From the NCBI GenBank assembly GCA_034520365.1, contig JAXHNP010000002.1, forward strand, positions 558,001 to 622,000: a DNA stretch of 64,000 nucleotides, given 5' to 3'. Under the pieces are notes generated by a model, which did no database searches, had not been told where the DNA came from, and was given only the letters and a program-made list of their open reading frames with translations. Numbering within the stretch: the first letter of the stretch is position 1; every line of letters starts with the position of its first letter. The stretch is from Desulfobacterales bacterium (GTDB lineage: Bacteria > Desulfobacterota > Desulfobacteria > Desulfobacterales > Desulfosalsimonadaceae). The position numbers and the translations under genes are program-made. Shown in pieces: positions 42,964 through 52,313 of this stretch.

Positions 42964-43689
42964 CACGGCTAATTTGTTCTAACCGCAAAATCCATACCCC
43001 CGGTCCTGTTAAAGCTAAGGTTGGGATTCGTTTTCTTCGCTATCGGGATCGAAATCGGGATCGAAATCGCTATCGCTATCGAAATCGATGCTGTAGACTT
43101 CCTGATCCTTTCGAACTTGGTATCCTCTTCCGCCGAGACGGCTGAGCATCGCGGCCATACGGTCGAGTTCATCCTTGCGGTTCCGGCTTTCCATCTTGTC
43201 CAGCGCCTTGCCGACAACCAGCACATCTTGAATCGCCGCGCACTCAAGCGCGGAGCCACGAGCGATTTCGAAATAACGCCTTCGGTCGGCTTCCGCGGTC
43301 TTGCCATTACCTTCGGCGATATTGAGCGGTATCGACTGGCTGGCCCGAAGCCATTGATCCCGGGCGGGCCGAGGCTGTCGGCCTTCTCGTAAACCCATGC
43401 AACGTAGCCTATTGAAAGGCGATAGACGTCCAGTTTTTCGTGTCCAAGGGTCATATTTTTTCGATTTCGATCCCGATCCCGATAGCGATTTCGATTTGGA
43501 TCTGGCCCGAAGCCATTGATCCCGGGCGGGCCGATGGACTCCGTTCAGGCTGTCGGCCTTCTCGTAAACCCATGCAACGTAGCCTATTGAAAGGCGATAG
43601 ACGTCCAGCTTTTCGTGTCCAAGGGTATATTTTTTTCGATTTCGATCCCGATAGCGATTTCGATTTGGATACAGAACAAATTTGCCCTG
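42964..43689 (-). mobile_element. IVP-type four-helix-bundle mobile element, copy B (726 bp, rearranged)
   Basis: Inverted relative to the other copies. Ends are CACGGCTAATTTGTTCT and AGAACAAATTTGCCCTG (two changes). Flanks carry TGAGGCTGT at 42955-42963 and 43691-43699, a 9-bp target duplication. The gene-start end (~190 bp) is duplicated: the outer copy (43500-43689) retains the full start region, while the inner one carries a 13-bp deletion. This implies an internal recombination after insertion. Confidence 0.88.
43015..43454 (-). pseudogene. Four-helix bundle protein, frameshifted copy B
   Basis: The frame begins MTLGHEKLDVYRLSIGYVAWVYEKADSL at 43454, then loses 13 bases (the codons for the Asn-Gly-Val-His region). 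Downstream reading continues in another frame (PARDQWLRASQSIPLNIAEGNG) to a stop at 43015. A second partial start (43640 region) has lost the G of the ATG. The duplicated, broken structure makes a functional protein unlikely. Its Asp-Phe tail differs from the other copies (IDFDSDSDFDPDFDPDSEE). Confidence 0.85.
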
Positions 43690-43707
43690 ATGAGGCTGTC
43701 CCGGGGA

Positions 43708-44454
43708 TTATCCGGCTTGCTCCTGGTTTGCCCGGCCTAATAAAGATTGACCGCCCATTTTTTGTTCAGCATCAGAAGGCCGAATATACCAGGGATTCAG
43801 CTGGTAAAGCGGGGAGAACTGCCCTTGGATTAGCCGCCCTATTCCCAGTTTCCCGACGGTGGCGGCCCGAATGTCATCCTGTCCGGCCGGCGCAAAAGCG
43901 GCCCGGCGGCCGAGCAGCCCGGCGATTTTGTCCTGATACAGGCGGGCGCCGCTGCCGACAAACAGACACTCCCCGGCTATACCGTCGGATATGCCTGTGG
44001 ACATGCCGGCCACTGCATCTTCAAGGGTTACGGCCGCGGCCGGCCAGACTTCTACCGGTGCGCCATTCCTCAATATATATCCCGCCGCATAAACCTCCCC
44101 TTTTCTGGCATCAATCATGGAACAGATCGGGCGGCCGGCACAGGAAAACTGATGGGCCAATACCTCCAGGGCGGACACGCCGGCAGCCGGCTTTCCGGTG
44201 GCAAAAGCAAGCCCCTTGATCGTGCTCAATCCGATGCGCAAACCGGTAAAACTGCCCGGGCCGATGGTCACGGCAAAGCCGTCCAGATCATGAACAGAAA
44301 GCCGGCACTGGGAAAGAAGCTGGTCGATCATGGGCATCAAGTGCGTGGAATGGGTATGCCCGTGATTGACCGTCAACTCGGCAAGCAGTCCCTGATTTTC
44401 AACCACGGCCACACTGCAGACCCGGGTGGCCGTGTCAACAGCAAGCACCCTCAT
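43708..44454 (-). CDS. tsaB: tRNA threonylcarbamoyladenosine biosynthesis protein TsaB
   Basis: 248-residue ASKHA-fold protein that binds TsaD in t6A37 synthesis. [64 protein letters not shown] and [16 protein letters not shown] are the standard TsaB blocks. Its start overlaps the lon stop by 4 bp, so the pair is translationally coupled. Element copy B ends 18 bp after its stop codon. Confidence 0.94.
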   Translation of the reverse strand: MRVLAVDTATRVCSVAVVENQGLLAELTVNHGHTHSTHLMPMIDQLLSQCRLSVHDLDGFAVTIGPGSFTGLRIGLSTIKGLAFATGKPAAGVSALEVLAHQFSCAGRPICSMIDARKGEVYAAGYILRNGAPVEVWPAAAVTLEDAVAGMSTGISDGIAGECLFVGSGARLYQDKIAGLLGRRAAFAPAGQDDIRAATVGKLGIGRLIQGQFSPLYQLNPWYIRPSDAEQKMGGQSLLGRANQEQAG

Positions 44455-46907
44455 TTGGCAGTACCCGCCCGGCCTTTATTCGCCGGCTTTTTGGTCCGGG
44501 CAGCGGTCTTTTTTTTGGGGGATGCTGATTGGATGAGGTCATCGCCAATGGCAATGGCAATCACTTCATCAATGGAGCCTACCGGGATAAAGCGGATTTT
44601 TCGCTTCACGCTCTTTGGAATCTCCGGGAGTTCATTCTTGTTTTTCTCGGGTATGATAATGGTCTTAATCCCGGCGCGCAAGGCACCGATAGCTTTTTCC
44701 TTAAGCCCGCCAATGGGCAGGACCCGGCCGCGAAGGGTAATTTCGCCGGTCATGGCCACAAAGGTATTGACCGGCCGATTGGTTAAGGCCGAGATCAGGG
44801 CGGTGGCCATAGAAATGCCGGCAGACGGCCCGTCCTTGGGAATTGCGCCGGCCGGGACATGGATATGCACATCCAGATTTTCAAAAAAATTTTTTTTCAG
44901 ACCAAAATCCTCGCGATGCGCCCGCGCATAGCTGACTGCGGCCCGGGCCGATTCCTGCATGACCTCCCCCAGCTGGCCGGTGATGATCAGATCCCCTTTG
45001 CCTTCCAGAAGCGAGGCTTCCACATAGAGGGGCTCGCCGCCCGCCTGGGTCCAGGCAAGCCCGGTGGCCAGCCCTACCTGGCTTTCCTCCTGATCCATTT
45101 CCGGCTGATATTTCGGCACTCCCAGATAATGATGCAGGTTATTGCGCGATATATGGAAAGGGGGTTTTTTGCCTTCCGCGATGTTGCGGGCCACCTTACG
45201 GCAGATGCTGCCGAGCTCGCGCTCCAGATTCCGCAAACCCGCCTCTGACGTATATTCGGTGATGATCTGATTGAGCGCCTGGTCGCTTATCCGCAGATCC
45301 GCATCTTTTAGGCCGCACTCGTTTTTCTGGCGGGGGAACAGATGCTTTTTGGCGATAATCTCCTTTTCCTCCGTGGTATAGCCGGATAAGTGCACCACCT
45401 CCATCCGGTCAAGGAGCGCCGACGGAATGGTATCGGTCAGATTGGCGGTCAGGATGAAAAGCACACTGGACAGATCAAACGGGACATTCAGGTAGTGGTC
45501 GCTGAAGTTGGCATTCTGCTCCGGGTCGAGCGCCTCCAGAAGCGCAGCCGAGGGATCGCCCCGGAAATCACTGCCGACCTTATCGATTTCATCCATCATA
45601 AAGACCGGATTTTTGGTGCCGCACTGCTTCAACCCCTGAAGAATGCGGCCCGGCATGGAGCCGATATAGGTCCGCCGATGGCCCCGGATCTCCGCCTCAT
45701 CATGGATGCCGCCCAAAGAAAACCGGAAAAATTTGCGGTTCATGGACGTGGCAATGGCCTGGCCAAGCGAGGTTTTGCCCACCCCGGGGGGACCCACGAA
45801 ACACAGGATCTGCCCCTTCTTTTGGGGATTGAGCTTGCGGACGCTTAAGTATTCGAGAATCCGGTCCTTGACGTTTTTCAGGCCGTAATGGTGCTCATCC
45901 AGCATTTGCTTGACCCGCGGGATCTCAAGTACATCCTTGGTGGTCTTGCTCCAGGGAAGCTCCACCAGCCAGTCGAGATAAGTCCGGACAATCGTGGCCT
46001 CAGAGGAATCCGGGTGCATCTGCTCCAGCCGTTTTAACTGCTTTTCCGCTTCCTTGGCCGGCTCCTTGGGCAGCTTGGCCTTTTTGAGCTTTTTGCGGTA
46101 ATCAGAGACCTCCTCTGTTTTCTCGTCATCGCCCAGCTCCCGGTTGATGGCCCGGACCTGCTCCCTGAGAAAATAATCCCGCTGGCTCCTGGAGATCTCA
46201 TCGCGTACATCCGACTGAATCTTGGCTTGTACCGTAGAGAGCTCAACCTCCCGGGTCAGCAGATCATTGACCTTTCTGAGCCGTTCAATCGGATCCGAAA
46301 TCTCAAGCAGCTCCTGGGCCTCCTCGATCTTTAGCTTTAAGTTCGAAGCCACCAGATCGGCCAGTTTGCCGGGATCTTCAATATCCTCTAACAGCATACC
46401 GATTTCGCTGGTATACTCACCGCGAATGTTTAGAATTTTTTCGCAGCTTTCCCGGATGTTACGCATCAATGCCTGATGTTCTACTTCAACAGATTCATAT
46501 GAAATATCCGGAATTAAATTAATTTTTACATTGTAAAAATACTTTTTGGCGGTAAAGCGGGCGACCTGTGCTTTTTCAAGGCCCTGAATCAGCACCTTGA
46601 AATGGCCTTCCGGAAGTTTTAAAACGCGCAGAATCCGGCACACCGTACCGATCCGAAAGATGTCATCCGGCCTGGGATCTTCCACCGACGGATCCTTCTG
46701 GGTGGCGAGAAACAACATCCGTTCGTTGTCCATGGCCGCTTCAACCGCCTGGATGGATTTCTCCCGGCCGACATAGAGCGGCAGGACCATATCCGGAAAA
46801 ATTACCACGTCCCGGACCGGCAGCAGCGCTAGTTTTTCAGGTATATCCTCAACCTGGTCATCTTCCTGGAGCAGAGTAACAAGATCATCTTTATCTGTTT
46901 CAGCCAT
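44451..46907 (-). CDS. lon: ATP-dependent protease Lon
   Basis: 818 residues. N-terminal substrate domain (LALLPVRDVVIFPDMVLPLYVGREKSI), AAA+ module with Walker A VGPPGVGKTSLGQAIA and Walker B FMMDEIDKVGSD, and the C-terminal protease domain with the Ser-Lys dyad: PKDGPSAGISMATAL and LPIGGLKEKAIGALRAG. A basic tail (KKKTAARTKKPANKGRAG) ends the protein. Degrades damaged and regulatory proteins. AGGAG lies just upstream of the ATG. The spacer to the divergent prepilin peptidase is AT-rich. Confidence 0.97.
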   Translation of the reverse strand: MAETDKDDLVTLLQEDDQVEDIPEKLALLPVRDVVIFPDMVLPLYVGREKSIQAVEAAMDNERMLFLATQKDPSVEDPRPDDIFRIGTVCRILRVLKLPEGHFKVLIQGLEKAQVARFTAKKYFYNVKINLIPDISYESVEVEHQALMRNIRESCEKILNIRGEYTSEIGMLLEDIEDPGKLADLVASNLKLKIEEAQELLEISDPIERLRKVNDLLTREVELSTVQAKIQSDVRDEISRSQRDYFLREQVRAINRELGDDEKTEEVSDYRKKLKKAKLPKEPAKEAEKQLKRLEQMHPDSSEATIVRTYLDWLVELPWSKTTKDVLEIPRVKQMLDEHHYGLKNVKDRILEYLSVRKLNPQKKGQILCFVGPPGVGKTSLGQAIATSMNRKFFRFSLGGIHDEAEIRGHRRTYIGSMPGRILQGLKQCGTKNPVFMMDEIDKVGSDFRGDPSAALLEALDPEQNANFSDHYLNVPFDLSSVLFILTANLTDTIPSALLDRMEVVHLSGYTTEEKEIIAKKHLFPRQKNECGLKDADLRISDQALNQIITEYTSEAGLRNLERELGSICRKVARNIAEGKKPPFHISRNNLHHYLGVPKYQPEMDQEESQVGLATGLAWTQAGGEPLYVEASLLEGKGDLIITGQLGEVMQESARAAVSYARAHREDFGLKKNFFENLDVHIHVPAGAIPKDGPSAGISMATALISALTNRPVNTFVAMTGEITLRGRVLPIGGLKEKAIGALRAGIKTIIIPEKNKNELPEIPKSVKRKIRFIPVGSIDEVIAIAIGDDLIQSASPKKKTAARTKKPANKGRAGTAK

Positions 46908-47255
46908 GTTTCTCCTATATATCGGATAAGTAAATTTTTTTAATTTTATTTAATTTTATATTGATGCTCAAGCGGACGGTTATAAAGACCGATTTATATC
47001 ACTAAACAAAATAATCACATACCAGTAAAACTCAATGGCACAAAGTCAGATTCATTCATCCATGCGGGCCCGGCGGACATATCCGCTCCCTCCCTATAAT
47101 AATCCCTGCAATCTTCAATACCAGCGAACAGATGTCAATAATAAAAAAACATCTTAACCTGACGCCGCACTTGTGCTATGACAGGCAAGGCTTGCGGATT
47201 TATAAAACACGCGGGGGTACCCGCCCATCCAATCAACGCAATAGTATTTCAACAG
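46908..47255. other. Divergent spacer between lon and the prepilin peptidase
   Basis: About 350 bp, with an AT-rich half next to lon (46930-47040). No repeats, no RNA gene and no clear promoter box pair. A frame starting at 47178 could extend the peptidase by 26 residues, but these do not look like a prepilin peptidase N-terminus. Confidence 0.45.
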
Positions 47256-48038
47256 ATGACAGCCTATCCTCTCATATTGATCATGGCCTTTATCGCCGGG
47301 GCCTGCATCGGCAGCTTTTTAAATGTCTGCATCGCCCGCATTCCGCGTGCCGAATCCCTTGCCTTCCCGGGTTCCAACTGCCCCGCCTGCCGCCATTCCA
47401 TCCGTTTCTATGACAATATTCCGATTCTAAGCTATATCTGGCTGCGGGGCAAATGCCGGCATTGCAGCCAGCCGATATCGTTTCGCTACCCTATGGTCGA
47501 AGCCCTCACCGGTCTGATGGCCGCGGTGGTGATCCTATATTTCGGCCTGAGCGTGGATGCCCTGATCTATTTTATACTGATCTGCGCATTCATTATTGTC
47601 ATCTATATTGATCTGGACCACCAGATCATACCGGACGGCATCTCCCTGCCCGGCATTCCCATTGGCTTTGCCGCCTCTTTTTTCCTGGATCGGCTGAGTT
47701 ATATCGATTCGATTATCGGCATTCTCCTGGGCGGCGGCCTCCTTTTTGCCATCGCCTGGGGCTATTATTTAATCACCCGCAAAGAGGGCATGGGCGGCGG
47801 CGACATCAAACTGCTGGCCATGATCGGGGCTTTTTTGGGATGGCAGGGCGTTTGTTTCACGATTTTTATCGCATCAGTTACCGGCACCCTAACCGGTGTC
47901 CTGCTTATGCTGCTTGCCCGGAAAGATTTAAAATTTGCCCTGCCCTTTGGACCGTTTCTTTCCATCGGGGCTATCGTGTACCTGTTTCTCGGCCCCCGGC
48001 TAATCGCTTGGTATTTTTATGGCATTGCGCCATTTTAG
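47256..48038 (+). CDS. pilD: Prepilin peptidase / N-methyltransferase
   Basis: About 260 residues from the ATG at 47256 (MTAYPLILIMAFIAGACIGSFLNVCIARIPRAES). The zinc motif CPACRHSIRFYDNIPILSY ... CRHCSQPISFRYP marks the methyltransferase domain. The two catalytic Asp residues lie in YIDLDHQIIPD and GGGDIKLLAMIGAFLG. Eight membrane helices. It should process the PilA precursor encoded at 4280-4750. No good ribosome-binding site precedes either possible start; the family N-terminus supports this one. Confidence 0.93.
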   Translation: MTAYPLILIMAFIAGACIGSFLNVCIARIPRAESLAFPGSNCPACRHSIRFYDNIPILSYIWLRGKCRHCSQPISFRYPMVEALTGLMAAVVILYFGLSVDALIYFILICAFIIVIYIDLDHQIIPDGISLPGIPIGFAASFFLDRLSYIDSIIGILLGGGLLFAIAWGYYLITRKEGMGGGDIKLLAMIGAFLGWQGVCFTIFIASVTGTLTGVLLMLLARKDLKFALPFGPFLSIGAIVYLFLGPRLIAWYFYGIAPF

Positions 48039-48449
48039 GCGAAAGCCTGATCAACCGGCATTAGTTCTTTCAGGATAAAAATTAAAATATAAATTTCAGC
48101 GGCTTAATATATAGTTAACTTTTTTCATTGCCAAAAATTATAAGCTGACCGCATCGATACAAACGCTATGACGGCAAACGGCATATCGGAATTTTGCTTG
48201 ACACGTGAAATTCATGTAAGTAAGGTCTGTTTATACTACTGATCGCTGTTGATGGCGCCATTTAAGCGGCCGGCGATCCGGGGCGATATCCAATTTATTG
48301 ATTCGATTTATTAAATTGATGATTTAATACCGTATGATAGGGTAGGAAAAATCGCCTGATCATATAAAACCCGGTATTCGGGTTCAAGTTACGGAAGGGG
48401 CCAAACGAGTCTTTTAATCCATTTGAACAACAAAGAAAGGAGTCATGCG
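48039..48449. other. Upstream region of the HU gene
   Basis: No protein gene. TTGACA at 48198-48203 is a good -35 box but the segment 17 bp on (TAAGGT) is a poor -10. A small hairpin AACCCGgtattCGGGTT lies at 48367-48383 in the probable HU leader. A small RNA cannot be excluded. Confidence 0.4.
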
Positions 48450-48719
48450 GTGAACAAAAAAGATTTAGTCAACGAGGTGGCAAAAGTCGTCAGTACCAAG
48501 AAGGAAGCCCAGGCAGCCGTGGATTGCATGTTATCCACCATCACTGATGCCATGAAAAAAGGAGATTCCGTCACATTGGTCGGATTTGGGACATTCAAAC
48601 CGGTAAAACGGGAGGCCAGAAAAGGCCGCAACCCGCAGACTGGCGCCCCCATCGACATCAAAGCCAGAAAAGTGCCCAAATTTACTCCCGGCAAGGCGCT
48701 CAAAGACGCCGTCAGTTAA
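48450..48719 (+). CDS. hup: HU-family DNA-binding protein
   Basis: 89 residues from GTG at 48450, with AAAGGAG seven bases upstream; a TTG nine codons earlier would start before the ribosome-binding site. MNKKDLVNEVAKVVSTKKEAQAAVDCMLSTI, VTLVGFGTFKPVKREARKGRNPQTG and the end KVPKFTPGKALKDAVS are the HU/IHF consensus. Histone-like protein that bends DNA. Unusual only in having a Cys in helix 2. Confidence 0.95.
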   Translation: MNKKDLVNEVAKVVSTKKEAQAAVDCMLSTITDAMKKGDSVTLVGFGTFKPVKREARKGRNPQTGAPIDIKARKVPKFTPGKALKDAVS

Positions 48720-48752
48720 TTCTCCCGTCAGTCAATCTTTCACCAGGCTTTT

Positions 48753-48799
48753 AATTATGCCTCAATGTTCGGTTGAAACAATCGGCTTGAGGCATAATT
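48753..48799 (+). terminator. Hairpin after the HU gene
   Basis: AATTATGCCTCAA and TTGAGGCATAATT form a perfect 13-bp stem with a 21-base loop. No U-run follows, so termination is uncertain; it could equally be a regulatory hairpin in front of the permease gene, whose ATG is 23 bp downstream. Confidence 0.5.
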
Positions 48800-48821
48800 G
48801 CTTCAACTGACCGCACCGGAC

Positions 48822-50114
48822 ATGCCCATCCTTGATCACATCCCGGCGATTATCCGCGTCTGCATTGTTTTTGCGGCGATTCTTTTTGCCATCCGCAAAA
48901 AATTCTCCCTGGGAAACGCATTTCTGTTGGGCGCCCTGCTGTTAAGCCTTCTGTTTACCATGCCGGTGCTAAACCTGCTGGCTGCCTCAGGAAAAGCGGT
49001 GATCTATCCAAAAACCCTTTCATTGGCCCTGATCGTCGCCCTCATACTGATCTTAAGCAGCAGCATGGAACAAACCGGACAAATGCAGCGGATGCTGGAT
49101 GCCTTCAAAGGCTTGCTCGCCAATCCCCGGCTAAACCTTATCGTGTTCCCCGCCCTGATCGGTCTGCTGCCCATGCCCGGCGGCGCGGTATTCTCGGCGC
49201 CAATGGTCAAACAACTCGGCGAGGACTCGAATTTATCCGGCAGCCAGTTGAGTTTTACCAATTACTGGTTCCGGCATATTTGGGAATACTGGTGGCCGCT
49301 CTATCCCGGGATTCTTCTGGCCACCGTATTGGCAGATGTCAATCTGGCCCTGTTGGTATTGATCATGTCTCCGCTAACCGTGATTGCCGTTTCCTTTGGC
49401 TACACGATCCTAAAACAGGCCGGTGCGGACGCCCCCGATGCCAAGCCCGCAGGCCATCGCCCGGCTATGCCGTTCTGGATCGAATTGCTGCCGATTCTTA
49501 TTGTGATCGTTCCGGGGCTCTTGATGGGCCTGCTTATATCCCGGCTCGCTCCGGAAATCCACGTCGGAAAAGAGATTGGTCTGATCATTTCGCTTTTCCT
49601 TGCCATCGGATGGGTGGCGCATAAAAACCGCCAGGGCATTCTCCTGCTGTTTAAACGCTCAGCCAGCCGGGAGCTTTTGAAGATGGTGTATATGATACTC
49701 GCCATTCTTGTTTTCAAGGAGATCCTGGAAAAAAGCGGAGCGGTGGAAATGATCAGCGAGGAACTGATCATGTTAAAAATCCCCATTTTTTTGATCGCCC
49801 TTGTGCTGCCCTTTCTGGTGGGCACAATCACCGGGATCACTGTGGCGTTTGTGGGCAGCACGTTTCCGATTTTAATCCCCTTGATCCATTCCCTGGATCC
49901 CGGCGCCTCCCTGATGCCCTATATCATGCTGGCCATGACCTGCGGGTTTGCGGGCGTACTCATCTCCCCGCTGCATCTTTGCCTGATTCTCTCAAATGAA
50001 TACTTTAAGGCGGATATGAAGGCCGTCTACCGGCTCCTCTGGCTGCCGTGCCTTGGCCTCATTATGGTGAGCTGTCTTTATTTTTTCGGGCTGCAGTTGT
50101 TTTTTGGACAATAG
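48822..50114 (+). CDS. DUF401 family integral membrane protein (putative permease)
   Basis: About 430 residues from the ATG at 48822; an alternative TTG lies at 48798. Polytopic with ~11 hydrophobic segments. GLLPMPGGAVFSAPMVKQLGED, SFTNYWFRHIWEYWWPLYPG and FVGSTFPILIPL resemble the DUF401 (AF0261) and gluconate-permease-like transporter fold. The substrate is unknown. Gene order (after HU) gives no clue. Followed by repeats. Confidence 0.88.
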   Translation: MPILDHIPAIIRVCIVFAAILFAIRKKFSLGNAFLLGALLLSLLFTMPVLNLLAASGKAVIYPKTLSLALIVALILILSSSMEQTGQMQRMLDAFKGLLANPRLNLIVFPALIGLLPMPGGAVFSAPMVKQLGEDSNLSGSQLSFTNYWFRHIWEYWWPLYPGILLATVLADVNLALLVLIMSPLTVIAVSFGYTILKQAGADAPDAKPAGHRPAMPFWIELLPILIVIVPGLLMGLLISRLAPEIHVGKEIGLIISLFLAIGWVAHKNRQGILLLFKRSASRELLKMVYMILAILVFKEILEKSGAVEMISEELIMLKIPIFLIALVLPFLVGTITGITVAFVGSTFPILIPLIHSLDPGASLMPYIMLAMTCGFAGVLISPLHLCLILSNEYFKADMKAVYRLLWLPCLGLIMVSCLYFFGLQLFFGQ

Positions 50115-50127
50115 AAGACTTTAGAAG

Positions 50128-50345
50128 TTTTGGGTATTGGGTGTTGGGTATTAGGTGTTGGGTGTAAAGTTCAAGGTTTCAGTGTTCAGTGTTCAGGCTT
50201 CTAAGGAACTTTATCGTACTCAGTCCCGCGAGAGCGGGACGGTTCTCGTACTCGTACTCGTACTCGTTAAAATTAAAAGCCGATTACGAGCACGAGTACG
50301 AATCAGTAGGGTGGATAAGCGAAAGCGCATCCGCCAAATATTTTT
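50128..50345. repeat. Dispersed repeats after the DUF401 gene
   Basis: 50128-50165 is the 'ttgggtattgggtgttggg' degenerate run. 50222-50304 has facing CTCGTACTCGTACTC and GAGCACGAGTACGA segments. 50307-50337 is a GTAGGGTGGATAAGCGAAAGCGCATCCGCC unit of the family clustered at 17876. Confidence 0.65.
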
Positions 50346-50384
50346 GAGATCACAGTTTAAAAGACTTAGTGCCTCAGCCCTTAC

Positions 50385-50699
50385 CTAGCAGCAGGTGCTG
50401 GATGTACCGCACCCCCCGCAGCCGCCGGCAGACGGCTGGAAGCTGGATGTGATTTCAAAACCGACATTTTTGAAATCAACAGTCACGGGCTGCGCCTCAG
50501 CCAGCAATTCTTTGTTGGCAACAAACTGAAACCCGTTAATATCAAACACCTTGTCTTGTTCTGTTGGGTCATCCAGACCCAAAGCCAGTGACGGCCCGCC
50601 TCACCCAGCGGAATTCAAAAACAGCCGAATCGGGCGTATTTCCTTATCCTGAAAAAACTCCTTAATTTTTTCCTGTGCGGATTCGGTGACTTCAAACAT
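50385..50699 (-). CDS. HesB/IscA-like selenoprotein (in-frame UGA)
   Basis: 104 codons from the ATG at 50699 (AGGAGGG four bases upstream) to TAG, interrupted by one TGA at codon 33 (50601-50603). The frame is otherwise continuous: MFEVTESAQEKIKEFFQDKE before, GGPSLALGLDDPTEQDKVFDI after, and the ending GGCGGCGTSSTCC. The TGA stands at the first conserved Cys of IscA proteins (LNSAG-U-GGP), the place where the known HesB-like selenoprotein family carries selenocysteine. A hairpin sits 20 nt downstream. Probably an iron-sulfur or redox protein; activity unknown. Reading only the 65-residue downstream frame would lose the N-terminal domain. Confidence 0.9.
50566..50600 (-). promoter_or_regulatory. 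Candidate bacterial SECIS hairpin
   Basis: Immediately after the UGA the RNA folds to GGGUC-UGGAU-GACCC (50566-50580), extendable by UU/AA and a CUG/CAG pair across a bulge. Its apical loop is ~25-30 nt from the UGA, within the spacing of bacterial SECIS elements read by SelB. Confidence 0.6.
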
Positions 50700-50885
50700 G
50701 ATTCCCTCCTATGCATAAATAAAAATGATAAAATTTTTTCTCCTGAAGAAAAATGTAAAAGAAGTTAGTCACATAAGAAGCCGCTGTCAACCATTTTATT
50801 CACTGCCGCCCAAAAAACCGGGGGGGCAGCTACCTAAGCGAGTCAATATACGTGACAATAATAACCTGACAACGTTGATCATCGC

Positions 50886-51454
50886 CAGGGCTAATTTGTT
50901 CTGTATCCAAATCGAAATCGCTATCGGGATCGGGATCGAAATCGAAAAAATATGACCCTTGGACACGAAAAACTGGACGTCTATCGCCTTTCAATAGGCT
51001 ACGTTGCATGGGTTTACGAGAAGGCCGACAGCCTGAACGGAGTCCATCGGCCCGCCCGGGATCAATGGCTTCGGGCCAGCCAGTCGATACCGCTCAATAT
51101 CGCCGAAGGTAATGGCAAGACCGCGGAAGCCGACCGAAGGCGTTATTTCGAAATCGCTCGTGGCTCCGCGCTTGAGTGCGCGGCGATTCAAGATGTGCTG
51201 GTTGTCGGCAAGGCGCTGGACAAGATGGAAAGCCGGAACCGCAAGGATGAACTCGACCGTATGGCCGCGATGCTCAGCCGTCTCGGCGGAAGAGGATACC
51301 AAGTTCGAGAGGATCAGGAAGTCTACAGCATCGATTTCGATCCCGATAGCGATTTCGATCCCGATTTCGATCCCGATAGCGAAGAAAACGAATCCCAACC
51401 TTAGCGTTAACAGGACCGGGGGTATGGATTTGGCGTTAGAACAAATTAGCCGTG
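50886..51454 (+). mobile_element. IVP-type four-helix-bundle mobile element, copy C (569 bp)
   Basis: Ends CAGGGCTAATTTGTTCT / AGAACAAATTAGCCGTG. Target duplication GATCATCGC at 50877-50885 and 51455-51463. Inserted between the selenoprotein gene and ndk. It has one more Asp-Phe-Asp-Pro coding unit than copy D and two more than copy A. Confidence 0.9.
50952..51404 (+). CDS. Four-helix bundle protein, copy C
   Basis: 150 residues, identical to copy A except for Leu in DELDR and the longer tail IDFDPDSDFDPDFDPDSEE. Intact and in frame, so it is probably expressible. The 5' leader (CGAAATCGCTATCGGGATCG) is complementary to the part coding for the tail. The next gene, ndk, has its own strong ribosome-binding site, so no operon is implied. 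Confidence 0.88.
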   Translation: MTLGHEKLDVYRLSIGYVAWVYEKADSLNGVHRPARDQWLRASQSIPLNIAEGNGKTAEADRRRYFEIARGSALECAAIQDVLVVGKALDKMESRNRKDELDRMAAMLSRLGGRGYQVREDQEVYSIDFDPDSDFDPDFDPDSEENESQP

Positions 51455-51547
51455 GATCATCGCCGACATGGCTTGACTTCATAGGGGGCCGTCTGATAGA
51501 GGAAGCATTTCAATTTACCGACCAAACCAAATGAAAGGAGTAAGCAT

Positions 51548-51967
51548 ATGGAGCGCACACTATCAATTATAAAGCCGGACGGGGTGCAGCAGGGGCTGAT
51601 CGGCGAGGTCATCAAGCGGTTTGAGGCCAATAATATCCGAATTGTCGCCATGAAAATGCTTCAAATGGATAAGGAGCAGGCCAAGGGGTTTTATGCCGTC
51701 CATAAGGAGCGCCCGTTTTTTGACAGCCTGACCGATTTCATGTCCTCCGGCCCGATCGTGGTCATGGTCCTTGAAGGCGAGCAGGTAATCGAGAAAAACC
51801 GCACGTTAATGGGGGCCACCAATTACAAGGAAGCAGCTGAAGGGACCATCCGCCGGGATTTTGCCACGGATATCGAAAAAAACGTGGTGCACGGCTCCGA
51901 TTCCCCGGAAACCGCGGAATTTGAAATCAACTATTTCTTTAACAGCTTTGAAATCTGCGGCAAATAA
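51548..51967 (+). CDS. ndk: Nucleoside diphosphate kinase
   Basis: 139 residues: [25 protein letters not shown] (Lys for ATP), the Arg/Thr active-site region [17 protein letters not shown], and the phospho-His in [16 protein letters not shown]. Balances NTP pools. GAAAGGAG lies ten bases before the ATG. The promoter region is partly displaced by element copy C, whose target duplication ends 84 bp upstream. Confidence 0.97.
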   Translation: MERTLSIIKPDGVQQGLIGEVIKRFEANNIRIVAMKMLQMDKEQAKGFYAVHKERPFFDSLTDFMSSGPIVVMVLEGEQVIEKNRTLMGATNYKEAAEGTIRRDFATDIEKNVVHGSDSPETAEFEINYFFNSFEICGK

Positions 51968-52313
51968 TTTCCCGGATCAATGCCGTTAATTTAAGACCCA
52001 AAATGGACTCGGCTGTCATTTCTGGATGCGATCGAGTCATTGAACCGTGAACTGTGAACTCGAAACATTTGGCGGATGCGCTGTCGCTTATCCGCCCTAC
52101 TGATTCGTACTATAGCAAACAAGATTTCTCGGCGCTCACGCGCCTCGGAATGACATCAGCCAAAGCTTCTGGAGTAAATATTATTTTTGAGATGGCAAAG
52201 CAAAATGTTCAAGATCGCGGCGCGCAAATCCCGAGGAATGCATCGTACTGACTCGTACGTGAAATTCCGAGGGATGCAGCGCAACAAAGATATTGGACTT
52301 TTTGCGAAGCCAT
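51968..52313. repeat. Repeat-filled region between ndk and lepA
   Basis: No gene. 51978-51996 carries a CAATGCCGTTAATTTAAG fragment (MITE end). 52070-52100 is a GGCGGATGCGCTGTCGCTTATCCGCC unit. 52112-52155 is half of the TGTCATTCCGAG palindrome family. 52207-52313 is a full ~105-bp repeat (TTCAAGATCGCGGCGCGCAAATCCC ... GGACTTTTTGCGAAGCC), copied at 60411-60515. Confidence 0.75.

Noticed and set aside
50385-50582. A stand-alone 65-residue protein
   Set aside because: It lacks a ribosome-binding site and the first strand of the IscA fold; the frame continues through a TGA to a strong start at 50699, fitting a selenoprotein.
52054-52251. 65-codon plus-strand frame between ndk and lepA
   Set aside because: Made entirely of repeat units also present at 14836 and 60411; no start signal.
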